Position numbers and translations under genes: made by a program
Notes under the pieces: model-generated
The model's database searches: none
Told to the model about the DNA's origin: nothing
Seen by the model: only the letters and a program-made list of their open reading frames with translations
Shown here: piece after piece, positions 1 to 10,430 of the stretch
Layout: every line of letters starts with the position of its first letter
Numbering within the stretch: position 1 is the stretch's first letter
Assembly: GCA_010015605.1 (NCBI GenBank)
Contig: ML975352.1
Span: forward strand, 1 to 64,000
DNA length: 64,000 nt
Reading direction: 5' to 3'
Source of the DNA: Decorospora gaudefroyi
Taxonomy: Eukaryota; Ascomycota; Dothideomycetes; Pleosporales; Pleosporaceae

Positions 1-219
1 AAGAGACTGCTCTTCAATAGGAGAGAGCTTCCGTTTCTGGGCGTTGGTAACAGCTTGAGGCTGGACACCTTGGAGGCGGCGTTGGAGCGTCTTTCGCGGA
101 GCGTCAAACAACGAGGCAGCCTGACGCTGGCTTGTTACGCGTTTTTCTTGAAGCGCACGAGATGCTAGAAGGACTCTGCCTTCACGAGAAGACTGCTGAG
201 GACGTTGTGGTGGTGGCAT
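1..219 (-). CDS. Pogo/Fot1-type transposase, N-terminal fragment (runs off window)
   Basis: Reading the minus strand from the ATG at 219 gives 73 uninterrupted codons to the window edge. The protein starts MPPPQRPQQSSREGR and continues with LASRALQEKRVTSQRQAASL and FDAPRKTLQRRLQGV. This is the typical start of fungal pogo/Fot1 (Tc1-mariner superfamily) transposases: a Psq-type helix-turn-helix that binds the terminal repeats, normally followed by a CENP-B-type HTH and a DDE catalytic domain, which would lie to the left of this window. No stop or frameshift is visible in the part seen, so the copy may be fairly recent, but integrity cannot be judged. The repeat-rich stretch to its right (254-332) looks like its terminus. 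Confidence 0.8.
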   Translation of the reverse strand, partial: MPPPQRPQQSSREGRVLLASRALQEKRVTSQRQAASLFDAPRKTLQRRLQGVQPQAVTNAQKRKLSPIEEQSL

Positions 220-253
220 TGTCGTTGTTGTGTAGAGAGTCGCGTCATGTTTG

Positions 254-332
254 GTGGGGTGGCTCACTGAGTGGGGTGGCTCGCTGAGTGGTGGAACACG
301 TTAACTAGTTAACTAGTTAAGTTAAGTTAGTT
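254..332. repeat. Short direct repeats at the transposon end
   Basis: A 17-bp unit (gtggggtggctcactga) occurs twice in tandem at 254-270 and 271-287 with one mismatch. It is followed at about 300-332 by repeated GTTAACTA/GTTAA units with a palindromic GTTAAC core. The position just upstream of the transposase start fits a terminal inverted repeat region. The matching left end is outside the window, so the exact boundary and target-site duplication cannot be set. Confidence 0.5.
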
Positions 333-470
333 ACTTTTCCACGCTTTCCTACCTTCGCTCTAGCCGAGTTTGTGAGGTGATCTACGTAGCATTGAGTCGA
401 ACCAACCACCTACGCACCCAACCTATACCAGGCTTTGTCTTGCCCTCAGTATTGCCTGTCTAACAACATA

Positions 471-2639
471 ATGGCGTACAAGCGGCCCCGCGCCCCTTCC
501 CCGTCAAACTCTCAGAAGCGCTCTCGCGGAGGGGCTTCCACGTACATCTCTCTGGGCACAGAGCTTCCGGAAGAAGATGGAGACGACGGCGCTTTTGTCC
601 CGATCTGGAAGCAGACAGTGACGGATGAACGAGGCCGAAGGAGGCTGCATGGCGCATTTACTGGAGGCTTCAGTGCAGGGTAAGTTTCCGAGCCACTCCT
701 TCCCCGAGCACAAGATTTCTTGACTATGCTAAGATACTTCAACACAGTCGGATCTAAAGAAGGATGGACCCCCAAGACCTTCGTCTCCTCGCGCGCGAAC
801 CGCACCAAAGACCAACCCAATGGCCCAACCCAGCGAGCCGAAGACTTCATGGACGAGGAGGATCTGGCAGCCGCCGCAGAATCACGCCAGCTGGAGACCG
901 CCCAAAACTTTGCCGGCATAGGCGAAGCGGGACAGACGAATGACGACGGTCTGTTCGGGCTGTTTGTGACGCAGGAAGAAACCATGGGTGTCAAGATTGC
1001 GCAAAAGATGGGCTGGAGACGGGACCAGGGCATCGGTCGCAAAGTGCACCGCAACGCCAACCTGGAAGATGGCACTCCGAGTTCCAAGGACGACTCCGCG
1101 CATATGTTTGCCCCGCAAGACACCCGAAGCATGAACATACCACGAGAGGAGGTGCGGCGCAAGGGTTTGGGGTACCAGTCAGAAGCTCGTCTGAGCATGG
1201 CTGAAGAGCGGGATGTCGCCCGTTCGCCAGAATTTGGGTTACATTACCTCCAAGATTCGAAGAATACGCCGACTGTGAAGAAGCCCGCGGTAAAGAAGTC
1301 GTCTTTCGGCGTAGGCGTGCTCAATGATACTGGCTCTGATGACGAGGATCCATATGAATTGGGCCCGAAGATCACGCTCAACAAGACGATCGGCAAGGAC
1401 AAGAAAGGGAAGAAGACAAGCAAGTTTGCCAAAGCTGGGGCAGCAGAGAAACATGTCTTTGTCTCGAAGAAAGTGGCCTCCAAAGCACTGGTTTCGCTGA
1501 GCAGGCCATCCATGGATGGGAAGTCTCCTTTGAAGGGCTTCACATTTGCTGTCGGTTTTACAGACTTCACAAGCAAGCCGAAGTATCCACCACCGAAACT
1601 ACCACCCGGTTGGAAGTCCGCCAAGGCTGCTGCAACGTCTGCTGGGTCAAAAGTCTACCCGTCTGTAGCAGACGCGGCCAAAGCATCGACTCTCAATGCA
1701 CAGGGTCGCTCAGCTCTCCTTGGCGAGAGACCTCTACCTGGAAAGTCCATATTCGATTTCATACCGAAGGATGCTCGAGATCGACTGGCGGCATTGTCCG
1801 GCAACGTCGACCTTCCCCAGGGCCTGGGTCAAGCTGCGCCGGAAGGTCATTTGCCAGCGAATAAAGCGCAACCAAAAGATCTCTGGAGCCTTGTCCCGCC
1901 ACTCGACAAAAGTCTCGCAGCTGCGGCTCTTGCCAAAGGTGCCACTGGCTGGATGCCGTATGCGGAAGATCTGGATAAGCGGTCAAGATATGCCGGGTTC
2001 CTCGAGCTTAGGGCAGGATTGAAGACCGATTTGCCGGAAAGATCCGATGGTGTATCAGTGTCTGACTGGGTCAAGGAGCTCCAGGAGTTTGCGCACGCGG
2101 CGCAGGTGTTCAAGCCAACTACCGGCATTATGGCATCACGTTTCACGTCTTCGGTATCTTCTAGTATGGGTGGTAACAACGGTGGGGCGCCAATTGACAA
2201 CCTCCTCCGCCAACCTAAAACAAAGCCGGAAGATCCGGCAGAACAAGCCGCCAAGCTGGGCATGTACGGCCCAATGACTCGGACCAGCTTCCCATTCCAT
2301 CCGTCCCGGCTCCTATGCAAACGTTTCAACGTTAAGCCTCCACCGGATATGCCGGCCGGGTTCGATGCTGGCGAGGGCAACTTCAAGTCGCAGACGGAAG
2401 AAGCCGTCTCTAAATCAACCATGGAGAAACTGCAGCATGAGTTCCTCACGAACGGTCCCGTACTTCAGCGTCCGGCTTGGATGGGGCAGGCAGCAGAGAC
2501 TTCTGGCCCCGTTCCCGCTGTCCCGGAAGCGCAGCACGCGATTGTGGACGTGGAAAAGAATGACGCCCTCTCCAGCACCCGTGCTTCGGAGGATGTTTTC
2601 AAATCCATCTTTGGGGATGATGATGACGATGAAGACTGA
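471..2639 (+). CDS. G-patch domain protein, GPATCH1-like (DUF1604 family)
   Basis: Two exons (471-679, 734-2639) encode 704 aa; the 54-nt GTAAGT...AAG intron joins FSAG to YFNTVGSKEGW in frame. The N-terminus with FVPIWKQTVTDERGRRRLHG and YFNTVGSKEGW is the conserved DUF1604 start of GPATCH1 proteins. The G-patch follows around residues 150-200 (GVKIAQKMGWRRDQGIGRK, then KGLGY), and a conserved C-terminal block has PIDNLLRQP and GMYGPMTR. The C-terminus is acidic (DDDDDED). G-patch proteins activate DEAH-box RNA helicases; GPATCH1 is found in spliceosomes, so a nuclear splicing role is inferred. The ATG at 471 lies 250 bases from the transposase start on the other strand. Confidence 0.9.
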
Positions 2640-3486
2640 TCGGGGACATACCACAGGTTCGTACAGGATAACTGGTGGATGACTGGATAGGCACTTGAAT
2701 AAGGTCTGTGATTTCTTGACCTTGGCCTCGTTTTGTAGGTAGCTTTCATTCAAAACTTGAATTTTATTCCAAATAAGCTCAACCCGTACGGAAACAGACA
2801 AGCCGCTCTCCTGTCCCGAAGTAGGTACCCCGTCTATCTACCATTCCTCCTTTTTGACAAAACATTTCTCATGCCCTCCTTAAAAAAAAGACGAGGCAAG
2901 ACATATTCGCTAACCCGTGTTAACTTTCGCGAATAAATGAATGTCAAATCCAAAGATCTCGCTGCGGCAACGTAACTATCACAAGCACCACTACCTTCTT
3001 AACCCTTCATCGTACCAGTATTCCAGTTCATTTAAGTACAACAACATGCACCCATCTTTTACCAAAAGTAAAAAGTACGCAAAACCCTTTGATAATCCAC
3101 ATTCCTAGACAATCAATCCCCCAGTGCAGCAAACCAGCGCCAAGGTAGTTCGTTTTGCTAGATGAGGATGTTGGGTGGGACGAGGGGATGTGAAGGAAAG
3201 TGAGGATTTGGTGTGGGCGACTAGGATGGGTTGGTTGGCGGGGTTCGTGAGATGCGGGTGGAGACGGAAAGTGAATATTGAGGGGGCTTTTTATCTTTTG
3301 GTAGTTCGAGGGAGTGAGAAGAGGGAGGTAGTTTGGTTTTGAAGGGGTCAGAGAGAGAGAGAGAGAGCGCTATGATACGCGGGTTGGGGAGGGTATAGTT
3401 TGAACAAATTCTCCATTCGATCGGATGCAAAAAAAGGCTTCATTGCGATTTCTATCCTTCCAGACTGGCTAGCAGTCTTCCTCTTT
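2640..3486. other. Intergenic, between convergent genes
   Basis: Holds the 3' ends of the G-patch gene and the convergent glutathione transferase gene. It is AT-rich with short A runs and a (GA)n microsatellite near 3352-3368. The ORFs crossing it lack ATG starts and recognisable content. No gene seen. Confidence 0.6.
3352..3368. repeat. (GA)n microsatellite
   Basis: Eight to nine GA units in the 3' flank of the GST gene. Confidence 0.85.
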
Positions 3487-4357
3487 TTAAGGAAGGCCTC
3501 GACCGCTATTAACAGCGTCCGCCAACTGCGACGTGCCCGGCCTATTCTCTGCATACCGCTCATAGCTATCCAGGTAAAGGTCATCCGTACTTGTTGTCAT
3601 CTTGACACTCCTATCCGCCTCAATTGCATCAATCCAGCGCTTCCACCTACTTCCCTCCTCTGCCTCCGGCCAACCCCTATAGGGGCCCAGCACTCTCCGC
3701 AGCCTAAGAACCCAGGGCGCAAGCTGCACATCCACAAAGGAGATGTGCGATCCGAGGAAGAAGGGCCCAGTTGAGTCCGCGGCGTCGACTAGCTTGCTTA
3801 TCTGGTTGCGGAACTCTTTGGCGTGCTCGACTTGGTCGTTCTGGTCTTGCGCTTGGAGAAGCTTGTAGAACCAGGGAATGATGTTGCGATTAACATGATC
3901 GGCCCAGAGCCGAGATGTAGCGCGTGTCTGTGCATCTGGCGGTAAGAGAGACTGGCCCATCTGAAGATCTTCGAGGTACTCCATGATGACGGTGGACTCG
4001 TGGGTCGACCATGTTGGGCCGTGTCGAAGCGCGGGGACTAGACCTCGCGGATTGACGTCGAGCAAGCTCTGTGGCTTCTTATAGGGATCAACCTCAATGT
4101 ACTGGTAAGATATCTGCTTGTGCTCCAAAGATATCCACACACGCTGTACAAAGGGGCTGGTGAGCGATTAGCATGACGTCATTGTGGTATGGGGTTGTAA
4201 CATAGAGCTACGGGAATTCAACTCACCAAAAGGCACTGCCATACAGCTTTAGATCTTCTTCCTTGGAGTGGTTCTTCGCTGTCGTCCAAGCATTACCGGT
4301 GGCTTTCTTGTGATATGTCTTCTTGGAAGAGTCTCCACCCTGGTTGGTGTCGGTCAT
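3487..4357 (-). CDS. Omega-type glutathione S-transferase
   Basis: Two exons on the minus strand (4357-4227, 4156-3487) encode 266 aa. The 70-nt intron (GTGAGT donor, CAG acceptor) splits the codon of Cys44, giving GSAFCPFVQRVW. The thioredoxin-like N-domain continues with IEVDPYKKP, NPRGLVPAL (cis-Pro region) and a glutathione-contacting ESTVIMEYLED. An all-helical C-domain carries GPFFLGSHISFVDVQLAPW, the usual N-capping region. A Cys in the CPFxQR position is typical of omega-class and related fungal enzymes that do thiol transfer or dehydroascorbate reduction with glutathione. The N-terminal extension with KKTYHKKATG is common in fungal members. Cytosolic, as no signal is seen. The upstream gene might be spliced onto this one (see findings), in which case the ATG at 4357 is not the start. 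Confidence 0.85.
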
Positions 4358-4623
4358 TTTGTATCGTACAGGTACAGTAGTGAACTGTGATAGTGACTGC
4401 TTTTGGAACAAGAAGAGGGCGCAACGGGAGATATTCTGGGGTAGGAAGTGATGACTAGCGTAGGCGGTGTTACTGTTACGGGAAAGAGTACAGGAGACTC
4501 TGGGGACAGTATACATGAAAGACGCAAAAGTGTTTTAAAGAGATGTCCAATTTGGGCTGTGAGTACCAGGAGACATGTGAGGTGAGAGTTTCCACATTAT
4601 TCGAGGTTGAAGATGATGCTTCC

Positions 4624-6225
4624 TCAGCATGCATCAAGATGACGTATGCATTGCTCGGCGGCAGAGAAGATCCGCGTTCGAGGCAAGCTCTCCCGACAGA
4701 TATGTCCGCGAAGTAGAACGCGCAGAAAGGAGAAGAGAATGGCAAGGCATATTGAGATGGATGAGCTTACCTGCGCTTTCTTCCTGTCATCCTTATCGAT
4801 CTTGGCCTGCCACCTGAGGATGCTATTTTTCTTGACCCTATCACTCTGCTCGAGCGTGTGTTTATGTGGACCCGCAACGCCATCACCTTTGCCATTCCCA
4901 CCATTTCCATTAACCCTCTGAAAGGTGTAAAACTTGCTGGGCGGAGGAGCAGGCGGAGGCGGAGGCGCGTATTGTGGCATATTCATCCCAGCTTGGCCTC
5001 CCATGTTAGAATTTGAAGGCATATTCCAGCCCCCAGCAGGTTGTTGCGGCATCATCTGCATCTGTCCAAAGAACTGTGGGTCCTGGCTCTGACCCCCGAT
5101 CTGGCTTGCACTTCCTGGCGCATTCATCGCTATTGGACTTATCGAGTCGTCCTCTGCGCCTGGCGGTGGATGGCCCAGCTGTTCCTCATACTCGCTGTGA
5201 TCAAAGAACTCGGTGATCTTTATCTTGACATCGCACAAATCCCGTTCTCGTGCGACCCTCTTCCGCTTCTTCTTGTCCGGATCTGTAGACTTCTTGGTTC
5301 CGGGCGGGCGTCCCTTGAGCCGACAGTCCCAATAGTGCGATACGAAGCGCTTTCGCTTGTGACGCTGGGTAGAGCGGTGCGAGTAGACATTGTCGATGTG
5401 GGGGAAGTAGGTTTGGAACCTGAGCTCGAAATTAGCGAGTGTCTTCGGGGACGCAAAGGAGACATCCTACTGCTCCTCGGTCAACGTAATCATGTCGTCG
5501 ACGTGAAACAGCTTTTCTCTCCATTCCTCCAGATCGGGCGGGTGTGGAATCAACTTGAGATTTTGGAATTGGCCGTGGTTCGATAGCGGGGCGTCATCCT
5601 TCGCATCCTCGTGCTGGAGCGGCTGTGGGCCCTGCTCAACATGGCGCGGTAGAGGCAGTGGTAGTGGCGCAGCATGTAACGGGGCTAGCGGCGGCAGGGG
5701 AAGCTGTTGAAGCGGTCGTTGCACTGGCTGCGGAGGGGAGGTGTGATACTGTTGCGCATGTTCCTGTGGTGGGGGAGGGGGCGCATTCATGAATCGCGGA
5801 CTCGAAGCATGCTGATAGCTCGTCGTCGCCTGGAACGGCTGATAGGGCGCTGAAGGCGGCAGGGCATGCTGCTCGTAATGAACGGGCAATGCATGCGACG
5901 GCGGTGGTGGTTGCGGCGGACCGTTCTGCAAGCCATACTGTTGCTGGTAGACATCGCTAGTGTCGAGGTTCTGCAGCTCTGGCAAGACGTGGTCGTGCGG
6001 GTAGAGCGTCCCGTCGGGCGACTGGTGCAGTGTCTGGAGTGCGGCTGGGTGCAGTGACCGGAGCTGCTGCTGGAGCACTGGCGATGAGGCTTGTTGCATG
6101 ATGGCGCCGGATGTTGGACGCTGCTTTAGCCCCAAGCCGTTTTCGTAGGAGAGGCAGATGACCGATGATCCGAGAGCCGGCGCGCCGGGGATATTCTTGG
6201 TGGATTGGTGCCAGTGTAGATGCAC
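4624..6225 (-). CDS. Pro/Gln-rich fungal protein with conserved basic SHYWDCRLKGRPPG domain; ends uncertain
   Basis: Exon 6225-5471 and exon 5419-4771 join across a 51-nt intron (GTAGGA...CTCAG), giving ITLTEEQFQTYFPHIDNVYS. Order: a Pro/Gln-rich low-complexity N-half, then a conserved block (EWREKLFHVDDMITLTEEQ, HRSTQRHKRKRF, SHYWDCRLKGRPPGT), a Lys/Arg-rich stretch (DPDKKKRKR), CDVKIKITEFF, and PHKHTLEQSDRVKKNSILRW. I recognise the block as recurrent in fungal hypothetical proteins but know no function; the basic region and composition suggest a nuclear protein. The 5' end is unresolved: the reading frame opens at 6225 without an ATG (first in-frame ATG 6099), so an upstream exon is likely. 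At the 3' end a good donor sits at 4770. If unspliced, the frame stops at 4624; other acceptors lead to a stop near 4476 or into the transferase gene. Confidence 0.65.
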
Positions 6226-6577
6226 GCTTTGCAGTCAGAGCACTTGGTAGATATTGCAAGAGCGTGGTGATTACTTCTTTGTCTGATTCAGCACTCTATG
6301 TGGCGATAGTCGCTCCCCACGCTTAGAACAGCCTTCGGCCGCCTAGCTGATCGCGTTTGAACTCCAACGCTTTTTGCAGCACTTCTAACTTTTAGCATGG
6401 AAACAGGCGGCCAGACGGTAGAGTTGCCCTTCACGCATCGCCACCGTGTTCCTCCCGTCTAGAATGATCAAACCCCAGTCCTATCAATAAGACCGCTAAC
6501 CCGCAACGCCATGCCCATGCCCATGCCGTGACGAAGAGAAGCATATTATCATAAAACACAACCAGATCCACCACAGT
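6226..6577. other. Intergenic; probable promoter and first exon of the Pro/Gln-rich gene
   Basis: Lies between the eIF3h stop and the first clear exon of the Pro/Gln-rich gene, both on the minus strand. A candidate first exon starts with ATG near 6400 (reading MLKVRSAAKSVGV), but I could not find a convincing splice into 6225. No other signal seen. Confidence 0.35.
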
Positions 6578-7833
6578 TTACTCTCCGGGCAGCAGATTGC
6601 TCTTCACAGCAAACATCTTGGAGGTGACGCCTGCTGTGAAACCATCTACCTGCCTCGAGTACTGCTCAACCTGTCTCGAGTTAAGGAGCGTCTCCAGCCT
6701 GCTCGGCTCTTGGGGCAGCTTGAACAGCCTCTGCCACTCGTCTTCTGGAAGTAGCGGCTGCTTCGAAGCTGTGCGGGCAGCATTCTCTGCCTTGCGCTTC
6801 TGTTGCCACGCAGTAATCTTAGCCTGCTCACGAGCGAGCGAGCGCTGGTAGTACTGGTAGTTGTTGATCTCGGTATGGTGGTTCTCGATGCTCTCGAGGA
6901 GCAGATCGCATGTTTTCTCGAGGAAGGGGTCGATGGAGAGATCAAGCGAGTCATAGTTGGGGAAGAGCGGTGGCTGGGGGGTGTTCGGGTCCTGTCGCAG
7001 AGCGGCTAGGTTGGGTGGGAACTTGAGCTCTTCTTTCGGCGCGTCCGACGGCAGCTGGTGGAGGAGCGAGGTGAGGAGGTGCGAGTTGCGGATCGTCACA
7101 GGAAGCTCGACCAGCATGTCGTGGTATCGGAGACCACTCTTTTGGAGGCTGGCATTGTCAGCAGATGCTCCTATGATTCAGGTCGCCCACACATACCTCT
7201 CCGTCGTGAACTTTCCCTCCTTGTATGCGGTTACGAACGAGGGCGAAAGCCTGTATGCGCGCAGGTTCAGGGTACCTTGTGAACTCCTGCTCACATCGTA
7301 GATCAAAGCGACCGTCCTCTCGTTCGGCTGGCTCTGGTAGAAGAACTGGTTTTCGATCGTGTTCAGATTGACAAAGTTGCCCATGCTCGTGCTTGTGTAC
7401 CAGCCCACGTTGTTCGCGTCCACGTTAACCTCTCGGAGGAACTTGATCATCTCGTTGCCATAGGCGATATTCTGCTTCGCGCGGGGAGCAGCCGCAGCGA
7501 GGTTGGCCACAGTATCATTTTGGCCATCGGTCTGGGCGGCCGACACCTCGGGGAAGGGGAAAGAGTTTGTGATCTCCAGCACGCCATTCTTTTCCATGCC
7601 GACTATGCTGCCAGTCGCAAGCGAAGGAAATGATTTGCCGCTGGCCGTCGCGATCTTGATAGCTACCTGCACGCCATAGTCAGCATCCTGTAACTATCGT
7701 AGCCTTTTCGAGGATATGCGTGGAAAGCACAATGGCGGGGCGCACTGTGGGATACTGCCTCTGCGCTTTTCCTACGTACCAAGGCATCGATTTGCACTGT
7801 CTTGAACAGCGCATCTTTCTGGGCGTCCGCCAT
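6578..7833 (-). CDS. eif3h: Translation initiation factor eIF3 subunit h
   Basis: Three minus-strand exons (7833-7780, 7666-7197, 7148-6578) give 364 aa, the usual eIF3h length. Introns are 113 and 48 nt; the joins read VQIDALVAIKIATASG and KFTTESLQKSGLRYHDML. The N-terminal half is the MPN domain (GSIVGMEKNGVLEITNSFPF; VGWYTSTSMGNFVN). It lacks the metal-binding histidines of JAMM proteases, as expected for this non-catalytic subunit. The C-terminal half is helical (YYQRSLAREQAKITAWQQKRK). eIF3h is a cytoplasmic scaffold subunit of the eIF3 complex that assembles 43S pre-initiation complexes. It is absent in budding yeast but kept in filamentous fungi. Confidence 0.93.
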
Positions 7834-8050
7834 GATGTAGTTGTCGAAGGATATCGCGTCGAGAGTTCGGCGAGCGAAGTTACGTTGGGCGTCCGTCGTT
7901 GTTGGAAAGTTGAATTCAAACTGGAGGGCTCAGTAAGCGAGCATCGTCGCGCTAGCTCCAAAAACGGTTAGACCGCTTTGGCGGTTCCATGTATCAACCA
8001 CAACCACGTCCACAACCAGTGACAACCCACATGAACATCGACATCTATAG

Positions 8051-8425
8051 ATACGAAGTAAATCATGGTCTACAACGATATCGGAGAAGAGATCCGAGAT
8101 TGAAGCGCTAGGTCAAGCACTGCAGATTGTTTGCGAGATCACAGATCGGGACTTCCAACTCTCGTCTATCAAAATCGCAACCGACTCCAGCTTGTTGGTC
8201 AATGCTATGAGCCAGTGGATGGAGCAGTGGATTGAGAACGACGGTGTGGGATCAAACGGTAGACAGGTGGCACACTTCCCGGTCATGAGGCAGTTGCATG
8301 AAAGGCTGGATTACATGGAGTATAGCGACGACGGTGGCGGGAGAGAGGTGCAGTTTTGGCATGTGCCAAGGGGGATGAACAGGGAGGCAGACGCATTAGC
8401 AAACCGAGCTCTTGACGAGATCTAG
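8051..8425 (+). pseudogene. RNase H-fold fragment, N-terminal part missing
   Basis: The frame is open from 8051 (after a TAG) to the TAG at 8423 but has no ATG before Met codons inside the domain. It reads IEALGQALQIVCEITDRDF, IKIATDSSLLVNAMSQWMEQ and, at the end, QFWHVPRGMNREADALANRAL. These are the second half of a fungal RNase H-like domain: the TDS strand with a conserved Asp and the final D of NREADALAN. The first strands with the DG and catalytic Glu parts are not recognisable upstream in any frame. An ATG at 8066 gives only a short peptide in another frame. It may be a decayed gene or a 3' exon whose upstream exons I cannot see. Confidence 0.5.
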
Positions 8426-8597
8426 TACGGATTTGACAGCCTTATGCTTATTTGATTATCCGTCCCTATTAACAAAATGCGACGTAACAACGCCTTCTGT
8501 AAGATGCAGTGGTATCCAAACGCCAATGATGCGACATGTAACAATTTCCCTGGCTTGTGTCGTTTTCTAAACCAACTTCAGCATCTTGCGGAACCCA

Positions 8598-10430
8598 TCA
8601 GATCATATCCTGATCGGAACCACCCTTGCCTGCTTCGGTGTCCTCCGGAGGTTCCAGCTTCTGTTCTTCCTTCTCTTCACCACCCTGGATCTCAGCAATC
8701 TCCTTGGAAATGCACGGAGCACCTCCTTCAACAGTGCCCTTCCTCTTGTGCCCGTTATATGGGCCCCAACGTGGTACCTGTCGTTGCGGCTTGCGATTGC
8801 TGGATTTCGGATTTTTCGCAATGGATCCATCGTCCATGCGCTTCCACTCGGTTTCCTGGTTGTCGATGTGATCGGAAATATCCGCATCGCTCTCATCTTC
8901 CCAAATCATCAAGTTCGTCCCATTGATCTCGATTGACCGGCCACCGGTGCGTGGAACGAAAAACACATCCGGTCCCGTTCCGCTGAAGTCCTGCTCCCAC
9001 GTCTCCTTTTGCTGAAGCTTCAGGATGTAGTCCATTGGTAGAGCGAACAACACGTTGTCGTCTTTGTCGTACAGCTCTTTGAGCGGGTAGTCAAGGCAGG
9101 CTAGTCCAAACTTGCAGTCGATCCGGCTCGAAAGAGGATGTATGCGGCCGCCAAAGACCTTAATCTCGAAGGCAATCCCGCTCTCCGTCCACATGTTGTC
9201 GCCAAAGAATACTTCCGGTTCAGAAAGTAGAGGATGCTCGTGGTGTGGTCCTGATACCTCGCAGAAATGGGCAACCTCGTGTGCCAAACAGGTAGCTAGG
9301 AACATGTTGTATCGCAGCACCATAGCAGGCTCTCGATAACGTAGTATGCTGAGCTTCTTGGCCGTTGTGTAGAAGTCGGAGTGCAGACAGATACGGCTTG
9401 TGTGACACTTGTGATTAATTTTCCGCATCAGACCGTTCTTGTAATCCTTCACTAGGCCCATCGACGCATATGCTGTCTCTGGTGGTAGAGGGTCATGGTG
9501 GAAATAGAAGTGAACTGTGTCAATCTGGTTGTCCAGGAAGTTTTTGAAGGTTGTGTGGCGTTCCTCAGACCATCCCACATCTTCTCTGATACGAAAGCAG
9601 GGCTGACCGTACGCTGCTGATGTCTTCTCACAAGGCTCTCGCTTGCCAAAAACCAGGGTATGCCAGAAGTGAGCGGTCGCCCGAGATGTTAACAGCAGGG
9701 TGGCCAGCTGCAAAGCTGGCGTCAGAACCGCGTAAATTCCATCTGAGCAACCATGCCAATTTTCTAGGCGGAAGATGGGATGGATATTGTTATCGAGCGT
9801 ACAAGCCGGTGCAGGACCTTGGTCTGCGAAGGCTACAGCTTGTTTCTTGATTAGGTCGACTGGATCAAAGCCAAGCCTAATAGCTTTCTTTTTCGATGCG
9901 TCCTTATGATGACCAAGTAGCCTTCGATACTTCTCCAGCGCTTTGCGGTCTGCTATTTGGGCTAGATGGTGGTTGATTGAAATGCTCAACTGAAGACCAA
10001 AGTCCTTGGGTACTTCAATCGTAGAAGGTGTGAAAGAGAGAGAGTTCTGATGGTTCAAGACGTCGGGCATATCTCGGACTAGCTTGTCAATACACTCATC
10101 CATGATCTTGCCCTCCTTCAACTTGTGTAAGAGCACAGCGTTCTCTCCTCGATCCTCCACTTGTAGGTCGCCTTCACCGCCACCAGGCAGAAGATGTCGA
10201 AGCTTTTTGGACAACGCTGGGGGTGGTCCACACTCCGGAGGCGGGGTGGTCGATTCTGTGGGCGTCCAATCCATACTATCGGGGTCATGTTCTTGGAAAG
10301 CAGCTTGAGGGACCTCGTCCTGGGCAGCGATTTCCGCGTTGATTTCGACATCTCTATGCAGGCGTTCCTCAATGAGCTGTGTCGTATGTACCATTGCCTC
10401 GTACGCCTTGCGATATCTGAAGGGGTCCAT
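8598..10430 (-). CDS. Unknown fungal protein with HEVAH metalloprotease-like motif
   Basis: A single uninterrupted ORF of 610 aa from an ATG at 10430. I do not recognise a named family. Around residue 383 it reads LAHEVAHFCEVSG, which matches the HExxH zinc-binding signature of metallopeptidases, with a downstream Glu in NMWTESGIAFE about 30 residues later as a possible third ligand. The preceding helix (YNMFLATCLAHEVAH) fits the active-site helix pattern. The N-terminal 130 residues are acidic and Pro-rich, and the last 100 residues are polar and low-complexity. No signal peptide or membrane segment, so an intracellular protein is likely. Catalysis is inferred only from the motif. Confidence 0.7.
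   Translation of the reverse strand: MDPFRYRKAYEAMVHTTQLIEERLHRDVEINAEIAAQDEVPQAAFQEHDPDSMDWTPTESTTPPPECGPPPALSKKLRHLLPGGGEGDLQVEDRGENAVLLHKLKEGKIMDECIDKLVRDMPDVLNHQNSLSFTPSTIEVPKDFGLQLSISINHHLAQIADRKALEKYRRLLGHHKDASKKKAIRLGFDPVDLIKKQAVAFADQGPAPACTLDNNIHPIFRLENWHGCSDGIYAVLTPALQLATLLLTSRATAHFWHTLVFGKREPCEKTSAAYGQPCFRIREDVGWSEERHTTFKNFLDNQIDTVHFYFHHDPLPPETAYASMGLVKDYKNGLMRKINHKCHTSRICLHSDFYTTAKKLSILRYREPAMVLRYNMFLATCLAHEVAHFCEVSGPHHEHPLLSEPEVFFGDNMWTESGIAFEIKVFGGRIHPLSSRIDCKFGLACLDYPLKELYDKDDNVLFALPMDYILKLQQKETWEQDFSGTGPDVFFVPRTGGRSIEINGTNLMIWEDESDADISDHIDNQETEWKRMDDGSIAKNPKSSNRKPQRQVPRWGPYNGHKRKGTVEGGAPCISKEIAEIQGGEEKEEQKLEPPEDTEAGKGGSDQDMI

Noticed and set aside
512..1198. 228-aa minus-strand ORF
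   Set aside because: Lies antisense to the GPATCH1-like exons, whose protein has clear conserved motifs; the ORF is a GC-frame shadow.
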